Assembly (NCBI GenBank): GCA_050998615.1
Contig: JBPCQA010000033.1
Location: 67,729 to 131,728, forward strand
Reading direction: 5' to 3'
Origin: JBPCQA01 sp050998615
GTDB taxonomy: Bacteria; Actinomycetota; Actinomycetes; Propionibacteriales; Nocardioidaceae
DNA length: 64,000 nucleotides
The position numbers were made by a program, and so were the translations under genes. This document shows positions 17,197 to 27,281 of this stretch, one piece after another. The notes under the pieces were generated by a model, which was not told where the DNA came from, did no database searches, and saw only the letters and a list, made by a program, of their open reading frames with translations. Numbering within the stretch: position 1 is the first letter of the stretch; each line of letters opens with the position of its first letter.

Positions 17197-18471
17197 ATGC
17201 CAGTCCAAGACATCCACGCCTCGGATGTGCTCGACACCGAGCAGATCCGGGCCGACTTCCCGATCCTGAGTCGGCGTCTCGAAGGTAACCACCCGCTCGT
17301 CTACCTCGACAGCGCCAACACGTCACAAAAGCCACGCCAGGTGATTGACGCAGTGGCTCGGCACTATGCACTGCACAACGCCAACGTCGCCCGGGCCGTG
17401 CACCAGCTCGGCACCGAGTCGACGGCCGCGTACGAACGGGCGCGTGACAAGGTTGCCGCGTTCATCGGGGCGCCATCTCGCGACGAGGTAATCTTCACCA
17501 AGAACGCCACCGAGGCGCTCAACCTGGTTGCGAATACGCTGGCCTGGGCCGACGGCGACTACCGGATCGGTGCCAGCGATGAAATCTTCATCACCGAGAT
17601 GGAGCACCACTCCAATATCGTGCCCTGGCAGCTGCTGACCGAACGCAAACAAGCTCGGCTGCGCTGGCTCGGTCTGACCGACGAGGGCCGGCTCGACCTC
17701 TGTGACATTGACGATTTGATCACCGAACGCACCAAAGTGGTGTCACTGGTCTGGGTGTCCAATATGCTCGGCACCGTTAACCCGATCGCCGACATCGCGC
17801 GGCGTGCCCATGACGTGGGCGCACTCGTCGTGGTCGACGCCTCGCAGGCGGTGCCGCAGCTTGCCGTCGACGTCGGCTCGCTGGGCGCCGACCTGGTGGC
17901 ATTCACGGGTCACAAGATGCTCGGGCCGACTGGAATTGGTGTGCTCTGGGGTCGCGCACACGTGCTGAACGCGCTCCCGCCGTTTCTTGGTGGCGGCGAC
18001 ATGATCGAAACCGTCGCGATGAGCGGATCGACGTACGCCGGCATCCCGCACAAATTCGAAGCGGGCACGCCGCCGATCGTGCAGGCCATCGGGCTGGGCG
18101 CCGCGGTCGACTACCTTTCGGCAATCGGGATGGACAACGTGGCGGCGCACGAGCAGGCGATAACCGATTACACGCTCACGCGGTTGCGAGAGCTTGACGG
18201 GGTGCGGATTCTCGGGCCCACTGAAATGGTGGATCGTGGTGGCGCGGTAAGTTTCACGGTCGACGGCGTGCACCCGCACGATGTGAGCCAGGTGCTGGAC
18301 TCGCTCGGTGTCGCCGTACGAGCCGGCCATCATTGTGCGAAACCGGCGCATGCGCGGTTCGGCGTACAGGCGTCCACTCGCGCGTCGGGCTACCTCTACA
18401 CGACCGTCGGCGAGGTCGACGCCTTCATCGACGGCCTCGAGCACACGAAGCGATTCTTCGGGAGACCTTGA
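17197..18471 (+). CDS. sufS: Cysteine desulfurase SufS
   Basis: PLP-dependent group II cysteine desulfurase (424 aa) that takes sulfur from cysteine as an enzyme persulfide for SufU. The PLP lysine is K240 in FTGHKMLGPTG and the catalytic cysteine is C380 in RAGHHCAKPAH. The start ATG 17197 has the strong site AGGAGAGGAG 8 bases upstream; the 80-base spacer after sufC and this site suggest independent translation initiation. Its stop shares a base with the sufU start (TGATG). Confidence 0.97.
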   Translation: MPVQDIHASDVLDTEQIRADFPILSRRLEGNHPLVYLDSANTSQKPRQVIDAVARHYALHNANVARAVHQLGTESTAAYERARDKVAAFIGAPSRDEVIFTKNATEALNLVANTLAWADGDYRIGASDEIFITEMEHHSNIVPWQLLTERKQARLRWLGLTDEGRLDLCDIDDLITERTKVVSLVWVSNMLGTVNPIADIARRAHDVGALVVVDASQAVPQLAVDVGSLGADLVAFTGHKMLGPTGIGVLWGRAHVLNALPPFLGGGDMIETVAMSGSTYAGIPHKFEAGTPPIVQAIGLGAAVDYLSAIGMDNVAAHEQAITDYTLTRLRELDGVRILGPTEMVDRGGAVSFTVDGVHPHDVSQVLDSLGVAVRAGHHCAKPAHARFGVQASTRASGYLYTTVGEVDAFIDGLEHTKRFFGRP

Positions 18472-18917
18472 TGGATCTCGACCACCTCTACCAAGAGATT
18501 ATCCTCGACCACTATCGCTCACCCCATCATGCGGGGCTGCGCGAGCCGTTCGAGGCGGAGGTCCACCACGTCAATCCCACCTGCGGGGACGAGGTGACGA
18601 TGCGGGTGCACCTTGCGGATGGCCTCGTCGCGGACGTCTCGTACGACGCAGAGGGTTGCTCGATCTCGCAGGCGTCAACGTCGGTGCTGACGGATTTGCT
18701 TATCGGCAAGTCGGTTGAGGAGTGCATGGCTGTGCTTGACGACTTCGTGACCTTGATGCAAGGACGCGGACACGTCGACCCAGACGAGGGCATGCTCGAG
18801 GACGGCATCGCGTTCGCTGGTGTCGCGAAGTTCCCGGCTCGCGTCAAGTGCGCGCTGTTGGGTTGGATGGCCTGGAAAGATGCGACGGCAAGAGCCGTCG
18901 CCGATGTGGAGGTATGA
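18471..18917 (+). CDS. sufU: Zinc-dependent sulfurtransferase SufU
   Basis: IscU-like protein (148 aa) that accepts sulfur from SufS in Gram-positive systems. The zinc ligand set is present: C38 and D40 (NPTCGD), C63 (EGCSIS) and C127 (VKCALL). It includes the SufU-specific insertion between the second and third cysteines. The ATG overlaps the sufS stop by one base and GGGAG precedes it. Confidence 0.95.
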   Translation: MDLDHLYQEIILDHYRSPHHAGLREPFEAEVHHVNPTCGDEVTMRVHLADGLVADVSYDAEGCSISQASTSVLTDLLIGKSVEECMAVLDDFVTLMQGRGHVDPDEGMLEDGIAFAGVAKFPARVKCALLGWMAWKDATARAVADVEV

Positions 18918-18918
18918 G

Positions 18919-19299
18919 ATGACGCATGACACCAGCGACCTGCCAGACGTCGACCTGACCCCGGCCGGCGCACCCGACGCACCCGGAGCAGCGGTCGCCC
19001 GCGAGGATGTGTTGGAAGCACTGAAGGACGTCGTCGATCCGGAGCTCGGCATCAACGTGGTCGACCTCGGCCTGATCTACGACGTGTCAGTGGACGAGTC
19101 CAACGTCGCGACCATTGACATGACGCTGACTTCGGCCGCCTGCCCACTCACCGACGTGATCGAGGACCAGACCCGCACGTCGCTCGAGGGGCTGGTCAAC
19201 GACTTCCGGATCAACTGGGTGTGGATGCCGCCGTGGGGTCCCGACAAGATCACCGACGACGGTCGCGAGATGTTGCGAGCACTGGGTTTCAACGTCTAA
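18919..19299 (+). CDS. sufT: MIP18/DUF59 family Fe-S maturation protein SufT
   Basis: A 126-aa DUF59 protein ending the operon. The family core is DVLEALKDVVDPELGINVVDLGLIY at residues 31-54, TLTSAACPLTDVI with Cys75, and a C-terminal WMPPWGPDKITDDGREMLRALGF. Homologues help transfer clusters to target proteins. The first 27 residues are acidic and alanine/proline-rich, probably disordered. GGAGG lies 5 bases before the ATG, one base after the sufU stop. Confidence 0.92.
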   Translation: MTHDTSDLPDVDLTPAGAPDAPGAAVAREDVLEALKDVVDPELGINVVDLGLIYDVSVDESNVATIDMTLTSAACPLTDVIEDQTRTSLEGLVNDFRINWVWMPPWGPDKITDDGREMLRALGFNV

Positions 19300-19327
19300 C
19301 TGGGAAAAACCTGACGGCTCGGCGACG

Positions 19328-20932
19328 CTAGCTGGCGGGCACCTGGTTGCGCACGGGCAGCGGGAAGTGGCCGACGTTGTCCTGGGCGCGGTAGCGACGT
19401 CCCACCGGGCCGGTCGCGAAGGCGCGAAGCACGTTTGTTGTCACCTCTCGAGCGAACATGTTGTCTTTCGCCGGCAGTGTGGCACAACGGAGCCCCAGTG
19501 CGCAGGTCCAGCGTTGCGTGCCGAAGTCGATGACCCCAGCGCCGGAGGGGGTGGTGTAGTACGTCGACTCGGCCGACGTCGGCGAGCCACCACAGGAGTA
19601 GTCGGCGTACGACAAGATCTGCAACGGGCGAGGCGTCGAAGGGACCGGATAGACCCGGTCTGCCTCCTGGGCGACGAGATGGGGAAACTCGCTGCCAAGC
19701 CGTGCCCCAGTGCCGCGGAACCCCCACCAGCTTGGCGAGACCACGCGATACGGCGCGTCGACCGGGTAGCACTCGTACAGTGTCCCGGTGAGCGAGTTCT
19801 CCGGGTCAGGATGTGGCGGGTCACGCCACCGGGCGGTCGTCTGGGCCGGATCGACGTAGCGCAACGGGTCGGCGACCGACGCGTCGGACTTGTATCCGAC
19901 CACGATGCGGTCAGGGCCAGACGACGCAACCTGCAGTCGGACCCGCCAGTACATCGTGTTAGAGCTGAGGAACGCGAGGTTCGTGCCCGCGTCACGCGCC
20001 GCGGTGACGTAGCGTCGCTCCGGGACCGTCCAGTACTCGTCATGACCCATGGAGACATAGCCGGCGGCACCGCGCAGCAGATCGGGGTGTACGGCGACGT
20101 CGACGCTGGTCTGGTAGCCCAGCGGCAGGCCGATTCGTTCCGCGAGCACCACGGTTGGCAGCACGTTGTAGAGGAACTGGTTGGCGCCAGGCGGAGGGTT
20201 CGGCCGGTCGAAGCTCACCGCCCAGCTGCGAGACTTGCCCGCCGGTGCTTGGTAGAGGTCGTAGCCTCCCCACGTGTTGTAGGCCTGCCAGTCGATCACC
20301 GGCGAGACCAAGACGACCCGCGCCTGTGTGCTGGGCGAGCGCACCGTGAACGGGACGAAGGCCTGGTATCCCGACGATGCGACGAGCTTGAACAGGTAGA
20401 ATCCGGCAGGCCAGTGCGCCGTGCTGACCGTGAGCGACGGAATCCAGCCGGCCACGACCGTCCGGGTCGCGGCAACCAGCTTGGCCGCGTGCTGACGGAT
20501 GCCCTTCACCTGTGGTGACGTCCAGATGAGTCGCCCGGCACCGTCTCGGTAACCTCCGATCCGATAGGCCTGGACCCGGAAGCTGGCAGCCGAGGTGGAG
20601 ACCATGAGTCGGACGGATCCTCCGGGCAGCACACTAACCGGGTTGGTGTATCCCTCGATCTGATGGTGGGTGGCGGGTCGGGTGAGCCGCCAGGCCGATG
20701 TGCCGCGAAGTTGGCGCGGCTGTGGAGCGGGCGGGTGGTGGCTGGGTGATGCGCCGGGCGGGCGAGCCCCGGTTGCCGTGGATGCCCCCGGGCCCACGCC
20801 GGTTGTGGTGCCGGCCGACCCCGCCGCCGGCTGCGGTGACGCGGAAGTGCTGCAGGCGCCGGCTGCCAAGGCCAGTGTCGCGGCAATCACGGCAGTAAGT
20901 GCCCGCGCTCCATGCCACCGCGCCGCAGACAT
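19328..20932 (-). CDS. Secreted lipoprotein with N,N-dimethylformamidase-like large-subunit domain
   Basis: 534 aa with a signal peptide and possible lipobox (ALAAGAC, Cys27), then a Ser/Pro/Gly-rich linker to about residue 75. The rest resembles the C-terminal domain of the N,N-dimethylformamidase beta subunit: GGSVRLMVSTSAASFRVQAY, SPVIDWQAYNTWGGYDLY, VSMGHDEYWTVPER, and PLQILSYADYSCGG. Enzymatic activity is unproven; many actinobacterial homologues are annotated only by the domain. It stands alone, convergent with the suf operon. Start ATG 20932. Confidence 0.8.
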   Translation of the reverse strand: MSAARWHGARALTAVIAATLALAAGACSTSASPQPAAGSAGTTTGVGPGASTATGARPPGASPSHHPPAPQPRQLRGTSAWRLTRPATHHQIEGYTNPVSVLPGGSVRLMVSTSAASFRVQAYRIGGYRDGAGRLIWTSPQVKGIRQHAAKLVAATRTVVAGWIPSLTVSTAHWPAGFYLFKLVASSGYQAFVPFTVRSPSTQARVVLVSPVIDWQAYNTWGGYDLYQAPAGKSRSWAVSFDRPNPPPGANQFLYNVLPTVVLAERIGLPLGYQTSVDVAVHPDLLRGAAGYVSMGHDEYWTVPERRYVTAARDAGTNLAFLSSNTMYWRVRLQVASSGPDRIVVGYKSDASVADPLRYVDPAQTTARWRDPPHPDPENSLTGTLYECYPVDAPYRVVSPSWWGFRGTGARLGSEFPHLVAQEADRVYPVPSTPRPLQILSYADYSCGGSPTSAESTYYTTPSGAGVIDFGTQRWTCALGLRCATLPAKDNMFAREVTTNVLRAFATGPVGRRYRAQDNVGHFPLPVRNQVPAS

Positions 20933-21153
20933 CCCCGGTCAGGCCTTGGGTTTGGTCGGTTTGCCGGAGGGCTCGATGAGTGGATGCTCGAGTGCACGAT
21001 CGGTGCGGCCGGGTGGCGGGTTGAGCGACCCGAGGCCTTGTCGCCTTTCCATAACCCCTATTGGATCAGCTGTCGGAACAGTTGCGCGAGTTCTCGGTGC
21101 TCGAGGTCTCGAAGACGCAGTACGCCGCCCTCCAGCCCGCGGACTGACGTCGC
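20933..21153. other. Intergenic stretch with a short plus-strand coding-like scrap
   Basis: On the plus strand, 21060-21147 reads LDQLSEQLREFSVLEVSKTQ and a few more residues after a stop and before TGA. It looks like the tail of a lost gene. Nothing else is visible. Confidence 0.3.
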
Positions 21154-21570
21154 TCACTCGTTCTTCGTACGCCGGGTGGCGATGCCCGCGATCGACGAGG
21201 CCACCTTGGCGATCGGCTCAGGGATGACGCTTCCCGGGCTGGCGTCGAAACTGGCTTCGTCCAGCATGTCTTTGATCATCTGAAGCGCGATGGTGTTGCG
21301 GTTCGGGGTGCCACCCTTGAGTGCGTCGAACAGCTTGGTGATCTGGTCCTTCGTGACCTTGGCCGGTATCGGCGGCTCATGCGGGTCGACGACCACCTCG
21401 ATGATCGCGGGCCCTGGGTGTTCGAACGCCGTGCGCATGGCTTTCACCCAGTCGGCTGGCTGCTTGACGCGCACACCCATCGCCCCGCAGGCCTCGGCGA
21501 ACTTTACGAAGTCCAACGGGGCAGCAACGAATGTCATCGAGGTTCCGAAATCATTTGGAAACAAGGGCCT
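21154..21570 (-). pseudogene. C-terminal remnant of a TPP-dependent pyruvate oxidase/dehydrogenase (PoxB-like)
   Basis: The frame reads as the end of a thiamine diphosphate enzyme: NDFGTSMTF, LDFVKFAEACGAMGVRV, PGPAIIEVVVDPHEPP, and NTIALQMIKDMLDEASF near the end. About 400 residues that should precede it, including the TPP motif, are missing; the open frame upstream (to 21618) is unrelated. The surviving part has no internal stop, so the loss may be fairly recent. Confidence 0.75.
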
Positions 21571-21711
21571 CCCGGAGTGGTACCCGTGGCTAGGGCCGCT
21601 AAACGCAGCGCCAGACAACGCACTATCGGGTGCGTGACCCTCTCGCGTTGTAACGTCTCATCCGTCCCCGGCAAAGGTCCGGCGGATGTCTGAAAGACTC
21701 CTGGAGGAAGC

Positions 21712-21861
21712 ATGGCGAACAACGCAATCGGTTTGGAGCAGGTGGGTGGTGTCACCCATGCCGCGATCCACCGCAACGGGTCGCCGCGCGGTGCCGAGCC
21801 GGAGACCGACGCGCTCGTCGACGGGCTGTTGCCGGGATATCGCAAGTCGGTGGCTGCCTGA
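21712..21861 (+). CDS. Small protein of unknown function
   Basis: A 49-aa frame with an excellent ribosome binding site (GGAGGAAGC directly before ATG). The sequence MANNAIGLEQVGG... ends ALVDGLLPGYRKSVAA. No family is recognised. It could be a true small protein, or the head of a truncated gene, since it lies just past the TPP-enzyme scar. The next gene begins 50 bases later in another frame. Confidence 0.4.
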   Translation: MANNAIGLEQVGGVTHAAIHRNGSPRGAEPETDALVDGLLPGYRKSVAA

Positions 21862-21911
21862 TTGCCGGCACGGATGGCGAAGGGGCGGAGCCGGCGGGGC
21901 AGCCGCGGGTC

Positions 21912-22535
21912 GTGACCGTGCCGTTCGGCCGGGTGAGCGGCTGGATCCGCCGGTACGACGCGGCGCACCCCGGCACCACCTGGACGGTGTCGGCCGACTC
22001 GGTCGCCGCAGCCAGTCCCGACGGCACGACGATCGCCTTCGCCGTGCCGATGGGCCCCCTTGAGGAGCGGTCGGTGGCCGGACTCGTGAGTCACCTGGCT
22101 GCGCCATGGCAGGTCGGCGTAGTGCTGGTGCGTCGTGGCGGCTTCGCGGTGGCGCGAGTCGTCGGCCCAGACCTAGTGACCGACAAGGTCGGGAAGCGCC
22201 ACGTCCAGGGCAAGACGAAGGCTGGCGGCTGGTCGCAGCACCGGTTCGCGAACAGGCGCGACAACCAGGCTCGAGCCGCGTTCGACGCCGCGGCTGGGCA
22301 TGTCGAGCGCATCTTGTTACCGGATGCGAAGGCGATCGACCTGCTCGCGTTGGGCGGTGACCGCCGGGCGTTAGCCGCCGTACTCGCTCACCGAACTCTG
22401 GCCGCTCTCGCTGCCAGACCGCAGCGCTGGCTTGGCGGCGTGCCCGACCCCAGCCGAGCCGTGTTGCTGCAGGCGATCGAGCGGGCCAGATCCGTGGAGA
22501 TCACGATCACTGACCCACGCCCGCTGGATGGATGA
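21912..22535 (+). CDS. acVLRF1-family peptidyl-tRNA hydrolase
   Basis: 207-aa relative of the VLRF1/eRF1 domain, which in this family releases nascent chains from peptidyl-tRNA in ribosome rescue. The catalytic-loop candidate is GGWSQ at residues 105-109, flanked by KVGKRHVQGKTKA and RFANRRDNQARAAFDAA, typical of the actinobacterial group. The GTG at 21912 is the first start in frame after homology begins, but no strong binding site precedes it, so the true start could be slightly different. It stands as a single gene before the ABC-F gene, another ribosome-associated family. Confidence 0.7.
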   Translation: MTVPFGRVSGWIRRYDAAHPGTTWTVSADSVAAASPDGTTIAFAVPMGPLEERSVAGLVSHLAAPWQVGVVLVRRGGFAVARVVGPDLVTDKVGKRHVQGKTKAGGWSQHRFANRRDNQARAAFDAAAGHVERILLPDAKAIDLLALGGDRRALAAVLAHRTLAALAARPQRWLGGVPDPSRAVLLQAIERARSVEITITDPRPLDG

Positions 22536-22699
22536 TTCCAATGGGTGACTGCGGTGCTTGCGGTCGGTCGTGACGGCTGCCCACATCGCAATAACGAGCC
22601 GCCGATGTGGGCTCTCGCCTGTAACCTTGACAGCTCATGCCCCGACCCTGCCCGACGGGGACCTTTGCCCTCTAGCCCCGGAAGTCTCTGTCACCCGTC

Positions 22700-24298
<1,599 letters not shown>

Positions 24299-24372
24299 CG
24301 GGTCGAAAGGCAGCAAACCCGCGGCGGCGAGTGGGGAACAACCGCTGAGCGCTGCGCGTTGGCATTGCCACC

Positions 24373-26265
24373 ATGAGTAGCCCTGTCAGCCCAGTGCGGA
24401 TGATGCATTCCTTCAGCCGCGAAGATCCGACCAAGGACGGCGCTGGGCTGACCCCCGGGACCAGTCGCCGGGTGTTGTCCTTCGCCAAGCCCTACCGGCG
24501 CCAGATCGTGGGCTTCTTGGTGCTCGTCATCCTCGACGCGCTGTTGGTGGTGGCGAGCCCGTTGCTGTTCAAAACGATCATCGACGACGGCGTGTCGAAA
24601 GGCAACGGCAGGCTCATTACGCTGTTGGCCGTCGTATTGGCCGTGGTGGCGGTGATCGAGGCGTTCTTGACGCTCGCGCAACGCTGGTATTCCGCCCGCA
24701 TCGGAGAAGGGTTGATCTACGACCTGCGCACCAAGGTGTTCGGTCATGTCCAGCGGTTGCCGTTGGCGTTCTTTTCCCGCACCAACACCGGCTCGCTGGT
24801 GTCGCGGCTCAACAATGATGTGATCGGAGCACAGCGTGCGTTCACGTCCACCCTGTCCGGTGTGGTCAGCAACGTCGTCAGCTTGGTGCTCGTGGGTGCT
24901 GCGATGGTGTACCTGTCGTGGCAGATCACGGTGCTCGCGGTGATCATAGTTCCGGTGTTCGTGCTTCCGGCGAAATGGGCCGGCCGCCGGCTGTCGGGGC
25001 TGACCCGTCAGCAGATGCAGACGAATGCGAAGCTTTCGACGATCATGACCGAGCGGTTCAACGTGGGCGGGGCGATGTTGGTCAAGCTGTTCGGACGGCC
25101 GGCCCGCGAGCAAACCGAGTTCGCCGAACATTCTGCGACGGTCCGCGATCTCGGCGTCGAGATAGCAATGACCGGCCGGATCTTCTTCAGCGCCCTGACG
25201 CTGGTGGCGTCACTGGCCACCGCGCTCGTGTACGGTGTCGGTGGCCACCTGGCGCTGCATCACGTCGTCTCCATCGGCACCTTGCTGGCGCTGGCGGCGT
25301 TGATGGGCCGTCTCTACTCACCGCTAACCGCGTTGTCCAATGTCCGGGTCGACATTCTGACTGCCCTGGTCTCCTTCGACCGGGTCTTCGAGGTCATCGA
25401 CCTGGAGCCGATGATTCGCGAACCCGCCGAGCCGGTGGATTTGTCCGGCGCCCCCGCGAGCGTCTCGTTCGAACACGTGCGGTTCCACTACCCAACCGCT
25501 GACGAGGTCTCGATCGCCAGCCTCGAGGTCTTGGTCCGGGCGGACGGACAGGACAACCAGGAGGTCCTGCACGACGTCTCGTTCACGATCCAGCCGGGTC
25601 AGATCGTCGCCTTGGTCGGACCTTCCGGTGCTGGCAAGACGACGCTCACCCATCTGGTGGCCCGGTTGTACGACGTGACAGGTGGTGCCGTGTCGGTGGG
25701 CGGCATCGACGTTCGCGACGCGTCGATGGCTTCGTTGCACGACATGGTTGGCTATGTCACCCAAGACGCACACATGTTCCACGACACCATCCGTGCGAAC
25801 CTGCTCTACGCGAAGCCGGAGGCAACCGACGAGGAGCTCGTCGATGCGTTGGCAGCAGCGCAGGTGTGGAATCTAGTCGCGCGGCTTCCGAACGGTCTCG
25901 ACACTGTGGTGGGCGACCGAGGCTATCGGCTCAGTGGGGGAGAGCGGCAGCGTCTTGCGATAGCCCGCCTGCTGCTCAAGGCGCCCAAGATCATCGTGCT
26001 CGACGAGGCGACGGCACACCTAGACAGTGAATCGGAAGCGGCCGTGAAGGCTGCCCTGGACACCGCATTGGAGGGGCGCACCTCGTTGGTGATCGCCCAC
26101 CGGTTGTCGACCGTGCGGCATGCCGACCAGATCCTGGTCGTAGATGACGGGCGGATCGTCGAACGCGGCACCCACGTCGCGCTGCTGGCGAGCAGCGGTC
26201 TCTACAGTGAGCTCTATCGCACCCAGTTCGCCGACCACGTCGATTCGGAGCCAGCGTTGCCATAG
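24373..26265 (+). CDS. ABC exporter, fused membrane and ATPase domains
   Basis: 630-aa half-transporter that should work as a dimer or heterodimer. Six membrane helices occupy roughly residues 45-330, then an ABC domain with Walker A VGPSGAGKTT, signature LSGGERQR and Walker B IIVLDEATAHLDSES, and the switch histidine in VIAHRLSTVRHAD. An insertion of about 20 residues (DEVSIASLEVLVRADGQDNQ) precedes the ATPase core. Substrate unknown; the family includes lipid and multidrug exporters. No half-transporter partner is adjacent, so it may be a homodimer. Confidence 0.92.
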   Translation: MSSPVSPVRMMHSFSREDPTKDGAGLTPGTSRRVLSFAKPYRRQIVGFLVLVILDALLVVASPLLFKTIIDDGVSKGNGRLITLLAVVLAVVAVIEAFLTLAQRWYSARIGEGLIYDLRTKVFGHVQRLPLAFFSRTNTGSLVSRLNNDVIGAQRAFTSTLSGVVSNVVSLVLVGAAMVYLSWQITVLAVIIVPVFVLPAKWAGRRLSGLTRQQMQTNAKLSTIMTERFNVGGAMLVKLFGRPAREQTEFAEHSATVRDLGVEIAMTGRIFFSALTLVASLATALVYGVGGHLALHHVVSIGTLLALAALMGRLYSPLTALSNVRVDILTALVSFDRVFEVIDLEPMIREPAEPVDLSGAPASVSFEHVRFHYPTADEVSIASLEVLVRADGQDNQEVLHDVSFTIQPGQIVALVGPSGAGKTTLTHLVARLYDVTGGAVSVGGIDVRDASMASLHDMVGYVTQDAHMFHDTIRANLLYAKPEATDEELVDALAAAQVWNLVARLPNGLDTVVGDRGYRLSGGERQRLAIARLLLKAPKIIVLDEATAHLDSESEAAVKAALDTALEGRTSLVIAHRLSTVRHADQILVVDDGRIVERGTHVALLASSGLYSELYRTQFADHVDSEPALP

Positions 26266-26411
26266 CGGCGCGACCCCAGGTGCTGTGGAGAGCTGGGAGA
26301 GATCACCTGCCGAGAGCCGGCGTACACCCAGCCGCCCGCCAGCCCCACGATCGAGATGGTCACGAGAGTTGGCGCGCTGTGTTTCACGGTACGTCGCAGG
26401 TTGGCTATCAT
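26214..26411 (-). CDS. Small single-helix membrane protein
   Basis: A 65-aa protein, MIANLRRTVKHSAPT then a hydrophobic helix (LVTISIVGLAGGWVYA) and a polar Ser/Gly-rich tail. AAGGAGGAAG lies close before the ATG, and a TAGATT -10 is found 48 bases upstream, so it looks genuinely expressed although it overlaps the end of the exporter gene on the other strand by 52 bases. No family recognised. Confidence 0.55.
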   Translation of the reverse strand: MIANLRRTVKHSAPTLVTISIVGLAGGWVYAGSRQVISPSSPQHLGSRRYGNAGSESTWSANWVR

Positions 26412-26458
26412 CTGTTCGCTTCCTCCTTTTTGCGAAGGATGTCGCACGTGTACCGACT

Positions 26459-26464
26459 AATCTA
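26459..26464 (-). promoter_or_regulatory. -10 element for the small membrane protein
   Basis: TAGATT on the minus strand, about 48 bases before the ATG at 26411, leaving a leader that holds the strong ribosome binding site. Confidence 0.4.
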
Positions 26465-26510
26465 TGGCGCTGGAGTGAACCCTGGGGCGGGAATCGGTGA
26501 AATTGTGTTG

Positions 26511-26516
26511 GACAAT
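26511..26516 (+). promoter_or_regulatory. -10-like element, possible leaderless start of the SDR gene
   Basis: GACAAT followed by exactly 6 bases and ATG 26523. The first base departs from the TANNNT consensus. Confidence 0.35.
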
Positions 26517-26522
26517 GACGGC

Positions 26523-27281
26523 ATGGACCTCGGCCTCACTGATCGCGTCTACATCGTCACCGGGGGCACTCGCGGGCTGGGGAAGGCGGCAGCCCATGCG
26601 TTGGTGGCCGAGGGCGCCAAGGTTGTGGTGTCGTCACGATCGGCTGGCAATGTCGAGGCGTGCGTGGCCGAGCTTGGTGCCGGGTCGACAGTAGGAGTGG
26701 TCGCCGACAATGCCGACGTGCAGACACCGGGGGCGTTGGTCTCGGCCGCTCGGCAACGATTCGGCCGGCTGGACGGGATGCTGATCAGCGTCGGCGGCCC
26801 ACCGGCCGGAAGCCTGCTCGGCATGACGGACGAACAATGGCGAGCCTCGTTCGAGAGCATCTTTCTCGGCGCCCTCCGACTGGCCACCACCGTGGCGCCG
26901 GAGCTACCGTCAGGGGGCTCGATCGTCTTCGTGCTGTCCACTTCGGCCAAGCAGCCGATCGCGAACCTTGCCATGTCCAATGGCCTGCGCCCCGGCCTGG
27001 CGATGGCGGCCAAGACGTTGGCCGACGAGCTTGGTCCGCGCGGCATCCGGGTCAACGGACTGCTTCCCGGGCGCGTCAACACCGAGCGGGTCCAAGAGCT
27101 CGACGCGGCGACCGACGACCCGGCCAAGGCGTTGGCCGCCCACACCAAAACCATTCCGTTGCGTCGCTATGGCAGGCCGGAGGAATTCGGTCGTGCCGCG
27201 GCGTTCTTGCTGTCTCCGGGCTCGGCCTACATCACCGGAGCTATGCTGCCTGTCGACGGTGGTCTTACTCGGCCGCTGTGA
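26523..27281 (+). CDS. Atypical short-chain dehydrogenase/reductase-like protein
   Basis: 252-aa SDR fold. The NAD(P) loop TGGTRGLG is at 13-20, DNADV at about 61-65, and the C-terminal PGRVNTER and GAMLPVDGGL are typical. The catalytic Y-x3-K is altered: where Tyr is expected the sequence is LAMAAK, and the preceding block is STSAKQPIANLAMSNGLRPG. This fits a subgroup that lacks the usual Tyr, so it may use other residues or not be a classical oxidoreductase. The 3' end overlaps the convergent SURF1 gene by 17 bases. Confidence 0.85.
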   Translation: MDLGLTDRVYIVTGGTRGLGKAAAHALVAEGAKVVVSSRSAGNVEACVAELGAGSTVGVVADNADVQTPGALVSAARQRFGRLDGMLISVGGPPAGSLLGMTDEQWRASFESIFLGALRLATTVAPELPSGGSIVFVLSTSAKQPIANLAMSNGLRPGLAMAAKTLADELGPRGIRVNGLLPGRVNTERVQELDAATDDPAKALAAHTKTIPLRRYGRPEEFGRAAAFLLSPGSAYITGAMLPVDGGLTRPL

